Shown: positions 1 through 4,702, numbered from the stretch's first letter. The stretch is 6,681 nt of DNA from Candidatus Sulfotelmatobacter sp. (GCA_030151135.1 JASLEQ010000018.1:1-6681); one strand, 5' to 3'. Notes: generated by a model not told the origin, from the letters alone. Numbers and translations are program-made.

Positions 1-296
1 GTGTCTTGGCGCGCGTCGAGGATCATGCGCACACCGAGAAAGCAGAGATATGCAGCGCCAACGTATTTCACAGCAGCGAATGCCAGGGCTGACTTGGCAA
101 GAATGATCGAGATGCCAAGCGCCGCGGCAAACACGTGCACCATGCCGCCAAGAAACGTTCCGAAGGCAGAGAGGACGCCTTCGCGCTTGCCTCCCGCAAG
201 GCTGCGAGCCAGAACGTAGAGCATACCTGGCCCTGGTGCTATCGCGAGCAATAGAGCCGCAGTCATGAAGAAAACAACTCGTGTGGAATCGAACAT
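1..296 (-). CDS. LysE/RhtB-family exporter, N-terminal part (runs off the window)
   Basis: This frame is open from an ATG at 296 to the window edge, giving the first 98 residues of a protein whose family is normally about 200-210 residues. The N-terminus is the typical LysE/RhtB pattern: a first hydrophobic helix (residues 7-20), then APGPGMLYVLARSLAGGKR (residues 20-38) with the family PGP motif, then glycine-rich helix 2 (about 43-65) and helix 3 (about 70-93). Family members are inner-membrane exporters of amino acids or related small molecules; the substrate cannot be read from this fragment. It starts 21 bp after the stop of the HAD hydrolase gene on the same strand, with a TGGGGA sequence a few bases before the ATG, so the two genes are probably co-transcribed. 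The frame is clean; the truncation is only the window boundary. Family assignment is firm, substrate unknown. Confidence 0.85.
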   Translation of the reverse strand, partial: MFDSTRVVFFMTAALLLAIAPGPGMLYVLARSLAGGKREGVLSAFGTFLGGMVHVFAAALGISIILAKSALAFAAVKYVGAAYLCFLGVRMILDARQD

Positions 297-317
297 GATG
301 TCCCCAGTATTGAATTT

Positions 318-983
318 CTAGTTTTGCAGCCAGCGCTCTAACTCTGCAAGCGATTCGACCCGTGGATGTTCCTGGTCGCGGTAGGCGCCAGCCACATCGA
401 AGAGCACGGCCTGCATTCCTGCATTGCGCGCACCCACATAATCGACCGAATATACATCCCCTACATACAAGCTTTCAGCAGGATCAGCTTTCATCTCGCG
501 AAGAGCCGCCGTGAAAATCTCCGGATGCGGTTTTTCGTGACCGACATTGCCTGAATCTGTGATGCAGGAGAAGCAATCGCAGATTCCGCAACGCCGCAAC
601 ACCGCGTCGATGCGACCGTCGGCATTGGAGATGACCGCGATAGCGTATTGCTCGCCGATTCGATTCAGGGCTTCACGAGTGCCGGGCAGGATCTGATCCC
701 AATTCGCAGAGTTCTGCGTATTGACCACCAGCTGGTCGCGAAGGCCTTCGTTGAACACGCCAGCTTCATAGAGCAGGTGGGTATGAAACGTCCACCAGAA
801 ACCATGATCAATTTTGCCGCTGATCAGGCCCGCGTCGAATTCTTTCTTGGTGCGCCGCTCGAAGGCTTGCCATTGCTGCAACGAAGGACGCTTGTCTTGA
901 GGCAAGGGCGCGAGCATACGCTCACGGTTGGGGAATAATAAGGTGTTGCCTACGTCGAAAAAAATGTAACGGCGTTTCGCCAT
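318..983 (-). CDS. HAD-superfamily hydrolase (phosphatase-like)
   Basis: A 221-residue protein with all four HAD motifs in order. Motif I is FFDVGNTLL with the nucleophile Asp10. Motif II is VISNAD with Ser119. Motif III is Lys151 in GHEKPHPEIF. Motif IV is VGDVYSVD with Asp176 and Asp181. The segment between motifs I and II (about residues 20-100) is the helical cap, as in C1-cap enzymes. Known members are Mg-dependent phosphatases or dehalogenase-like enzymes of the cytoplasm; the substrate cannot be told. Odd point: the second Asp of the canonical DxD is Gly12 here. This DVGNTL/DVGGTL variant recurs in the superfamily, but it removes the usual general acid. The gene leads a tandem with the LysE-type exporter, 21 bp downstream. 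The ATG at 983 has no good Shine-Dalgarno sequence, but TAATAT lies six bases before it, so a leaderless start is possible. Confidence 0.9.
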   Translation of the reverse strand: MAKRRYIFFDVGNTLLFPNRERMLAPLPQDKRPSLQQWQAFERRTKKEFDAGLISGKIDHGFWWTFHTHLLYEAGVFNEGLRDQLVVNTQNSANWDQILPGTREALNRIGEQYAIAVISNADGRIDAVLRRCGICDCFSCITDSGNVGHEKPHPEIFTAALREMKADPAESLYVGDVYSVDYVGARNAGMQAVLFDVAGAYRDQEHPRVESLAELERWLQN

Positions 984-989
984 GAATCC

Positions 990-995
990 ATATTA
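990..995 (-). promoter_or_regulatory. candidate -10 box of the HAD hydrolase gene
   Basis: Read on the minus strand, TAATAT is followed by GGATTC and then the ATG at 983. The spacing would place the transcript start at or within a base of the start codon, and no Shine-Dalgarno sequence is visible. I find no matching -35 hexamer at 16-18 bp, so this is a weak call. Confidence 0.25.
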
Positions 996-1021
996 AACAA
1001 GCCCGGGCACTTCGTAGTCGT

Positions 1022-1051
1022 TTGACCAGCGCGGCAGTAAAAGGATGTAAT
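1022..1051 (+). promoter_or_regulatory. sigma-70-like promoter before the small membrane protein gene
   Basis: TTGACC (1022-1027) and TGTAAT (1046-1051) each match the consensus hexamers at five of six positions and are 18 bp apart. The predicted transcript start is near 1058. That would exclude translation from the TTG at 1022 and the ATG at 1052, and would give the gene at 1199 a leader of about 140 nt. This is a pattern match only. Confidence 0.45.
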
Positions 1052-1198
1052 ATGCAAATCCTAGCCCTGTCTAGCGCTGGGCCGGTTTCGTCGATGTCCT
1101 TGGGAGCAGTAGCCTTGATTGCGGGCCTCGGCCGCACGTTCGTTGCGGCAACCACCTTTTTCTCTTGCGCGTCGTCATTGACCGCAGGAGTAGACACA

Positions 1199-1441
1199 GT
1201 GTCCGCAGCGCTCATCTATCGCGGATCACGGCAGGATGTCTACAACATCCTTTGGGCGGTGGTGTTTGGCTTCGCGACCCTGAACATTCTTGGATTAGCC
1301 TCGCGGCGCATGGAGCCGGGACGGCGCGGCTTGAGTTTTGGAGAGCTAATGGCCGTGATGGTTGTTCTACTTTCCATCTTCCTGCTGGGCTGGGAGCTTT
1401 TGGGTTTGCTGCACATTTTCCCGCTTAAGTTAAGGGGTTGA
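1199..1441 (+). CDS. small two-helix membrane protein of unknown function
   Basis: I do not recognise this gene. With the GTG at 1199 as start it encodes 80 residues: a short polar head (about 1-11), a first membrane helix around YNILWAVVFGFATLNILGLA, a basic loop (SRRMEPGRRG) and a second, longer hydrophobic stretch (GELMAVMVVLLSIFLLGWEL onward), ending LKLRG. The basic loop between the helices suggests that it faces the cytoplasm and both termini face outward. The frame stays open upstream to a TTG at 1022 and an ATG at 1052. I prefer 1199 because GCAGGAG lies eight bases before it and because the TTG at 1022 is the -35 element of a good promoter-like sequence that would start transcription past 1052. 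If 1052 (preceded by AAAGGATG) were used, the protein would have 129 residues. The opposite strand is also open over part of this region, but without a ribosome binding site. Confidence 0.6.
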   Translation: MSAALIYRGSRQDVYNILWAVVFGFATLNILGLASRRMEPGRRGLSFGELMAVMVVLLSIFLLGWELLGLLHIFPLKLRG

Positions 1442-1474
1442 AAGCACTTAGCGCGCAATGCGAGTTTTCCACAG

Positions 1475-1490
1475 TGTTCCCATGGGAACA
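1475..1490. promoter_or_regulatory. perfect 16-bp palindrome, candidate operator
   Basis: TGTTCCCATGGGAACA is identical to its own reverse complement over all 16 bases, and the symmetry ends sharply at both sides. A dyad without a loop is typical of a homodimeric repressor or activator site rather than an RNA hairpin. It lies 34 bp past the membrane protein gene and about 160 bp before the zinc-ribbon gene. The regulator is unknown. Confidence 0.4.
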
Positions 1491-1600
1491 TTTTAATGTA
1501 CTTAGTTGTACGTACGAAATTGTGATTAAATATGCAAATCCTGCGTTCTCGGGCACATACGCACCCCTAAGGGTTGATAACCCTACGCTTAATCTATTTT

Positions 1601-1617
1601 CGAAGCTGAGAGCTTCG
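1601..1617 (+). other. perfect hairpin upstream of the zinc-ribbon gene
   Basis: CGAAGCT and AGCTTCG form a 7-bp perfect stem around a GAG loop. A second stem, AGGGTT-gat-AACCCT, lies just upstream at 1570-1584. Neither is followed by a T-run on either strand, so they do not look like intrinsic terminators. They lie 34 bp and more before the start at 1652. Confidence 0.35.
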
Positions 1618-1637
1618 CTTGCCCGGCGCATTTGCGG

Positions 1638-1643
1638 TATGAT
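1638..1643 (+). promoter_or_regulatory. candidate -10 box for a leaderless zinc-ribbon mRNA
   Basis: TATGAT ends eight bases before the ATG at 1652 and matches the -10 consensus at five of six positions. The gene has no Shine-Dalgarno sequence (GATTCGCCTAG precedes the ATG), so transcription may begin at or next to the start codon. No good -35 is present at 16-18 bp. Confidence 0.35.
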
Positions 1644-1651
1644 TCGCCTAG

Positions 1652-1960
1652 ATGGCGAAAAAGGCTCCCAACTTTGAAGTGACCTGCCCGTGTTGCAGCG
1701 CGGTGTTAAAGGTAGATGCGGAAACACGCGCGGTAATCTCCCACACCGAAGCGGTGAAGCCGCGCACATTCAGCGACATGGAAGCGGCCGCAAAAGCGAT
1801 GCGCGAGCAGGATAGCCGCCGCGAGTCGATCTTCCAGCAATCGGTAGAGGCCCAAAGGCATGCCTCCGATCTTCTCGAAAAGAAATTCCAGGAGGCGCTG
1901 AAGAAAGCCAAAGAGTCTCCCGACACCGGTAAGCCCATCCGGGACTTTGATCTCGATTAG
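1652..1960 (+). CDS. small CPCC zinc-ribbon-like/coiled-coil protein, function unknown
   Basis: A 102-residue soluble protein. Near the N-terminus, FEVTCPCCSAVLKVD (residues 8-22) contains a CPCC knuckle (Cys12, Cys14, Cys15) of the kind found in half zinc ribbons, where one knuckle plus short beta strands bind metal, often as a dimer or with a partner. There is no second Cys pair, so a full ribbon cannot form within one chain. Residues about 41-88 are charged and Ala/Gln/Glu/Lys-rich and should form a long amphipathic helix or coiled coil; the tail is acidic (IRDFDLD). The stop is three bases before the ATG of the phosphodiesterase gene, so the two are almost certainly one transcript with coupled translation. 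The start at 1652 is the first in frame that keeps the MAKKAPNF head; it lacks a ribosome binding site. I do not know its function. Confidence 0.75.
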   Translation: MAKKAPNFEVTCPCCSAVLKVDAETRAVISHTEAVKPRTFSDMEAAAKAMREQDSRRESIFQQSVEAQRHASDLLEKKFQEALKKAKESPDTGKPIRDFDLD

Positions 1961-1963
1961 CCG

Positions 1964-2629
1964 ATGCCAGGTTCCGCAAGGACGCGTCCGTTGCTTCTCG
2001 GACACCGAGGGGCAAGGTCGCTAAGATCTGTCCCGGAAAACTCCATTGAGTCTTTTGAACGCGCGCTGGCCGACGGTTGCGACGGTTTCGAGTTCGATGT
2101 GCGACTGACGGCGGATGGCAAGGCCGTGGTTTGTCACGATCCGTATTACAAAGGGTTCGAGATCGCGACGTCCTCGGCGACCAAGTTGCCTGCACTGCCG
2201 CAATTGGAAGATGTCATCTCGCGTTTTCACCCGCGCGCATTTCTCGACATCGAGCTGAAGGTGGAGGGGCTGGAGCTCGTGACGCTCGAACTGCTTCGCC
2301 CGTTTCGAACGGAGGGTCGATTCGTAGTTTCCTCGTTCCTGCCCGCGGTTCTTCGTCGCCTTCGTGCCGAAGACGCTTCCCTTCCCCTTGGGTTTATTTG
2401 CGAGACCCGTGAGGAGTTGCAATCCTGGAAAGGTGTATCGTGCGAGTACGTGATTCCTCACCACACTCTGTTGAACCGCGAGACCGTAGACATGCTGCAA
2501 GATGCCGGGAAAGACATTGTGGCCTGGACGGTAAACACCACTCGCGAAATGAAGAAGTGTCGGGACTTCGGTGTGAGCGGGATAATCTCCGATAAGACAA
2601 GACTTCTGAGCAAGGCGTTCCAGCGCTAA
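1964..2629 (+). CDS. glycerophosphodiester phosphodiesterase (GDPD, GlpQ/UgpQ-like)
   Basis: A 221-residue cytoplasmic-type GDPD with no signal peptide. The TIM-barrel signature is complete: LLLGHRGAR (His14, Arg15), VPENSIESF (24-31), the metal ligands Glu43 and Asp45 in GFEFDVRLT, the second catalytic His58 in VVCHDP, the third metal ligand Glu97 with Lys99 in LDIELK, the SSF motif (123-125), Trp188 in IVAWTVN, and the closing GVSGIISDKT. Family enzymes hydrolyse glycerophosphodiesters to glycerol-3-phosphate and an alcohol, recycling phospholipid head groups. Length and missing leader fit the short UgpQ-type class rather than periplasmic GlpQ, but I leave the symbol blank because no uptake genes are nearby. 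The start ATG follows the zinc-ribbon gene stop after three bases and has no Shine-Dalgarno sequence, which fits translational coupling. Confidence 0.93.
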   Translation: MPGSARTRPLLLGHRGARSLRSVPENSIESFERALADGCDGFEFDVRLTADGKAVVCHDPYYKGFEIATSSATKLPALPQLEDVISRFHPRAFLDIELKVEGLELVTLELLRPFRTEGRFVVSSFLPAVLRRLRAEDASLPLGFICETREELQSWKGVSCEYVIPHHTLLNRETVDMLQDAGKDIVAWTVNTTREMKKCRDFGVSGIISDKTRLLSKAFQR

Positions 2630-2640
2630 ATGAAGTTGCA

Positions 2641-2687
2641 GATGGTCCGTCTTGCGTCAGGTTAGCCTGAGAAAGTGAGGGGCCATC
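2641..2687. other. nested stem-loop between convergent genes
   Basis: Between the ends of the plus-strand phosphodiesterase gene and the minus-strand SHOCT-like gene, GATGGTCC (2641-2648) can pair with GGGCCATC (2680-2687) through one G-U wobble, enclosing TCAGG-ttag-CCTGA (2657-2670). No T-run follows on either strand, so it is not a standard intrinsic terminator. It may end or stabilise the converging transcripts. Confidence 0.35.
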
Positions 2688-2688
2688 C

Positions 2689-3147
2689 TCATTCGCAAAA
2701 GACCCTGACCTTCACTTTGGCGCCAGCTTCCTTTTGATCGACGTCCACGGATAAGTCATTTAACTGTTCGACCAAATCCTCCAGATTTTCCGGCTTGATC
2801 TGGCTTAGGTCGATGGGCACGCCTTTTTCATGCATCGCCTGATTTGCGCGTTGGAGGGCTTGCTGCGGAATCAAGCCTGCTAGGCGGACACCCGCGCGGA
2901 GCAACTGCATTGGCACGCGGACATTAACCTTGGTGGGGCCGTCGTAGGAGCCGCTGCTTCCCTCTTCGGTATCCACCAAGACGCGGAGATATTTGGGACG
3001 AGTCTTGGTAAATGGAGATGACCCGGTCTCAAAAGATACTCGATCGGAAGAAGATGTTTCCATGGCACTGATCAGACGCTCAGCTTCATCGGCACTGATT
3101 TTGCCTGCGGCAAGCATTTCGAGAATTTGACGACGATGTTCGTTCAT
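2689..3147 (-). CDS. SHOCT-like domain protein (YvlB/LiaX-type N-terminal module)
   Basis: A 152-residue soluble protein. Residues 5-29 (RRQILEMLAAGKISADEAER and on) form the short two-helix module with the pattern ILxxLxxGxIxxxEA seen at the N-terminus of YvlB/LiaX-like proteins and related to SHOCT domains. A Ser/Thr-rich linker (about 30-48) follows, then a beta-rich region starting KYLRVLVD, with VNVRVPMQLLRAGVRLAGLI, an alpha-helical middle, and a closing strand KVKVRVFCE. This layout is known from small proteins of unknown role beside membrane-stress regulators. It is the last gene of a three-gene unit: the membrane protein gene ends eight bases upstream, and AGGAG lies five bases before the ATG, a strong ribosome binding site. 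The module repeats that at the end of the regulator two genes upstream. The exact function is unknown; a signalling or partner role is inferred. Confidence 0.75.
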   Translation of the reverse strand: MNEHRRQILEMLAAGKISADEAERLISAMETSSSDRVSFETGSSPFTKTRPKYLRVLVDTEEGSSGSYDGPTKVNVRVPMQLLRAGVRLAGLIPQQALQRANQAMHEKGVPIDLSQIKPENLEDLVEQLNDLSVDVDQKEAGAKVKVRVFCE

Positions 3148-3155
3148 AGCGACTC

Positions 3156-3416
3156 CTAAAGAATGTGAAATGACAATCCGGCGCTGCGATGTTCGACTTC
3201 AAGTCTGGTATCGGCCAAAGCAATCAAAATCTGCCAGATTGCCGCAATGCCGCGAAACGGATTCACCCGGCAGACCAGGAAGCCGATAAACACAAACGGC
3301 GACAGCAAAATCCCGAGCGGAACCAGCACCATCCACATGAGAAAGAGAGGAATCCAGAGGCGGAACGTGCGGCTCTCCTGGTTGCGCGGGCTAACAACGG
3401 CGACGAACGGGATCAC
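3156..3416 (-). CDS. small membrane protein of the DUF2089-SHOCT operon
   Basis: An 86-residue protein that I cannot assign to a named family. A short polar head with Arg11, Arg16 and Arg19 precedes a long hydrophobic block (about residues 20-49, WIPLFLMWMVLVPLGILLSP and on), long enough for one extended helix or a tight two-helix hairpin with Pro33 and Pro40 near the turn. A second, weaker hydrophobic stretch (IAAIWQILIALA, about 57-68) is followed by a polar tail. The GTG start shares bases with the stop of the regulator gene (GTGA overlap), and GGAGG lies seven bases before it, so the start is well supported and translation is coupled to the regulator. Between a DNA-binding protein and a SHOCT-like protein, a membrane sensor or anchor role is plausible, but this is inference from position. 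Confidence 0.75.
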   Translation of the reverse strand: MIPFVAVVSPRNQESRTFRLWIPLFLMWMVLVPLGILLSPFVFIGFLVCRVNPFRGIAAIWQILIALADTRLEVEHRSAGLSFHIL

Positions 3417-3799
3417 TTCAATGCCTCCATTTCACGAATGGCTTCTCGGGCGTTAATCTCGCCGCGCTGCAAGCGGGCGAGTATTTCGGATTTCGGCGGG
3501 GTCGGGTTGGTCTGGATGAACTCCAGGCTGTCAGCGATGCGGGTCAGGCGCGACTTGATCGTTGGATAACTAACGCCGAAGACGCGCTCCATTTCTTTGA
3601 TGGATCCGTGAGAACGGACAAACGCGGTGATGAAGATCTGGTCGTCCATGGAGAGTCGCGCCAACTGCGGAAGTTCAAATTGGCCTTCGATCGCGATTCC
3701 CTTTTCGACTAAGCGGATCCGCTCGACGACGATGGACTGGCCTTGTGTAAGTTGGGTTAACTCTTGCCAATCTTTCGAATTCTGAATGTTTTCTGGCAT
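3413..3799 (-). CDS. DUF2089-family HTH transcriptional regulator
   Basis: A 128-residue protein with the DUF2089 core: VVERIRLVEKGIAIEGQFEL (residues 24-43), PQLARLSMDDQIFITAFVRS (44-63) and a helix-turn-helix around SIKEMERVFGVSYPTIKSRL (66-85), in which VSYPTIKSRL looks like the recognition helix. The zinc-ribbon head found in many DUF2089 proteins is absent. Residues 104-127 (EILARLQRGEINAREAIREM and on) form a SHOCT-like two-helix tail. The open frame reaches back to a TTG at 3847, but that TTG is the first half of the -35 box of a near-consensus promoter, so I start at the ATG at 3799. It leads a tight operon with the membrane protein (4-bp overlap) and the SHOCT-like protein. It probably binds DNA and may control its own promoter; no ligand is evident. 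Confidence 0.85.
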   Translation of the reverse strand: MPENIQNSKDWQELTQLTQGQSIVVERIRLVEKGIAIEGQFELPQLARLSMDDQIFITAFVRSHGSIKEMERVFGVSYPTIKSRLTRIADSLEFIQTNPTPPKSEILARLQRGEINAREAIREMEALK

Positions 3800-3818
3800 T
3801 TGTATAAACAATGTTGAC

Positions 3819-3847
3819 TGTATAATTAATTTTATTAATAATGTCAA
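3819..3847 (-). promoter_or_regulatory. near-consensus sigma-70 promoter of the DUF2089 operon
   Basis: On the minus strand, TTGACA (3847-3842, a perfect -35) is followed by exactly 17 bp and TATACA (3824-3819, five of six). The spacer is almost pure A/T. The predicted start is near 3812, giving a leader of about 13 nt before the ATG at 3799 and no Shine-Dalgarno sequence. A second TATACA copy lies at 3806-3801, between the promoter and the start codon, and could be a second -10 or part of an operator. Confidence 0.7.
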
Positions 3848-3892
3848 GTATAAAATTGAAGAAACTACATGAGAAGATCAAGAATCTTTGAT

Positions 3893-3925
3893 GGCTCTAT
3901 CCACCTGAGAGTCTGCGATAGGGCC
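3893..3925. other. stem-loop between the DUF2089 and ssrA promoters
   Basis: GGCTCTATC (3893-3901) can pair with GATAGGGCC (3917-3925) over nine base pairs with one G-U wobble and a 15-nt loop. It sits upstream of both divergent promoters, so it may lie outside any transcript. Its role is unknown, and chance is possible. Confidence 0.25.
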
Positions 3926-3941
3926 AACTACATCTAATGAA

Positions 3942-3970
3942 TTGACTTCCGTCTGGGCGAAACCTAGATT
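3942..3970 (+). promoter_or_regulatory. probable ssrA promoter
   Basis: TTGACT (3942-3947, five of six) and TAGATT (3965-3970, four of six) are separated by exactly 17 bp and point at the tmRNA gene. The predicted start near 3977 lies about 44 nt before the mature 5' end at 4021, leaving a short leader for RNase P to remove. Confidence 0.5.
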
Positions 3971-3973
3971 GGA

Positions 3974-3994
3974 AGAGGGCCCAATCGGCCCTCT
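3974..3994 (+). other. GC-rich hairpin in the pre-tmRNA leader
   Basis: AGAGGGCC and GGCCCTCT form a perfect 8-bp stem around a 5-nt CAATC loop, directly after the ssrA -10 box. TGTTCTTT follows the stem, so it resembles a weak terminator, but no plus-strand gene upstream needs one. A 5'-end protective or processing hairpin is an alternative. Confidence 0.4.
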
Positions 3995-4020
3995 GTTCTT
4001 TGAATGGCCATCCCACTAGT

Positions 4021-4389
4021 GGGGGCGTCACGGCTTCGACGGAGATGCTTGCGGCCAAGAGGCATGCCGGGGTGCACACACCCGTAATCGTGGGCAAAAT
4101 GATAATTGCCAATCAACAGATGGCATACGCAGCCTAATTAGTTAGGCAGCCGTCTCAAGAGGCTTTGCTCGCGGGCCTCCGAAGGACGTCACACAGCGAG
4201 CTGCTCTTCTCTTCTACGTCTGGGACGAGGGGCTAAGACCACAGGCTAGCGGGACGCGTTTCTTGTCGGTTCTGAGCGCGGTCCGCGAACGTCCCAGGGT
4301 AATGCCTGGGGCATGAACACGACTAAGCATGTAGTTCTCTTGACCAGTAACATTTTCGGACGCGGGTTCGACTCCCGCCGCCTCCACCA
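4021..4389 (+). ncRNA. ssrA: transfer-messenger RNA (tmRNA)
   Basis: A complete one-piece tmRNA of 369 nt that rescues stalled ribosomes by acting as alanyl-tRNA and then as a short mRNA. The 5' end GGGGGCG pairs with CGCCTCC at the 3' end to form the seven-base acceptor stem (one G-U pair). CGGCTTCGACGG follows the 5' strand as in other tmRNAs. Near the 3' end, GCGGG-TTCGACT-CCCGC is the T arm, followed by discriminator A and an encoded CCA (4387-4389). The GCATGCCGGGG segment and the adjacent stem fit the start of pseudoknot 1. The tag frame begins at a GCC resume codon (4108) and reads ANQQMAYAA before TAA (4135-4137). Mature ends are deduced from pairing; pseudoknots 2-4 between 4138 and 4330 were not modelled in detail. 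Confidence 0.97.
4108..4137 (+). other. tmRNA proteolysis-tag reading frame (ANQQMAYAA)
   Basis: GCC AAT CAA CAG ATG GCA TAC GCA GCC TAA encodes nine residues; the charging alanine is added in front during rescue. The hydrophobic end AYAA matches the kind of C-terminal signal that ClpXP-type proteases read. The resume codon is inferred from its place after pseudoknot 1 and the preceding GATAATT. Confidence 0.85.
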
Positions 4390-4642
4390 CTATATCTTGT
4401 TGATTTTTAACTAGTTATAAAAACATCGCAGAACCGTACAATGAACGTACAACGGATTCGCCAAAGACGCCGAATTCATGCTCTCTGTTTACTCTCGCCA
4501 TTAGCCTCCCTGCCTTTGAGATAGCCACCCAGATCTTGTAAGTTTTTGAACATCCGGACTCCTGTTGGCTCATAACACGACACACGGTGGCAAAGCGCAC
4601 ATCTGCGATCGAGATTTGCTCCTCGCTCTGGCCTGCTGCGAA

Positions 4643-4676
4643 GCGCACTTGCCTGTTTAACTTTAGGCAAGTGGGC
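4643..4676. repeat. long inverted repeat (CACTTGCCT / AGGCAAGTG)
   Basis: CACTTGCCT (4646-4654) and AGGCAAGTG (4665-4673) are perfect inverted copies around a 10-nt loop, and GC pairs extend the stem after one G-G mismatch. The 3' arm overlaps a second small hairpin, TGGGC-tgt-GCCCA (4672-4684), so the two cannot form together. No T-run follows on either strand. Function is unknown. Confidence 0.4.
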
Positions 4677-4702
4677 TGTGCCCATTTCAACGCGCGCTGG
4701 TG

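Larger units (their letters stand above)
1442..1651. other. gene-free region with three perfect dyads
   Basis: No open frame here has a supported start or family resemblance. The stretch is richer in A and T than its neighbours and holds the 16-bp palindrome at 1475-1490, hairpins at 1570-1584 and 1601-1617, and the 14-bp sequence AATATGCAAATCCT (1529-1542) that also occurs at 1049-1062. It most likely carries the control region of the plus-strand pair that begins at 1652. Confidence 0.5.

Noticed and set aside
922..1215. Minus-strand ORF of 97 codons overlapping the HAD gene start
   Set aside because: It overlaps the well-supported HAD gene by 62 bp in another frame, has no ribosome binding site before its ATG, and its second half has unnatural composition. 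Its first half reads fairly naturally, so I note it in the finding on the membrane protein.
1240..1769. Minus-strand ORFs of 83 and 114 codons across the membrane protein gene and the gap after it
   Set aside because: Composition is odd, there is no family resemblance or ribosome binding site, and they cover the dyads and the start of the zinc-ribbon gene.
4404..4423. TTTTTAACTAGTTATAAAAA as the ssrA terminator
   Set aside because: The stem is short, A/T-only at the base and imperfect, with no T-run after it, so I mention it only as a possible aid to termination.
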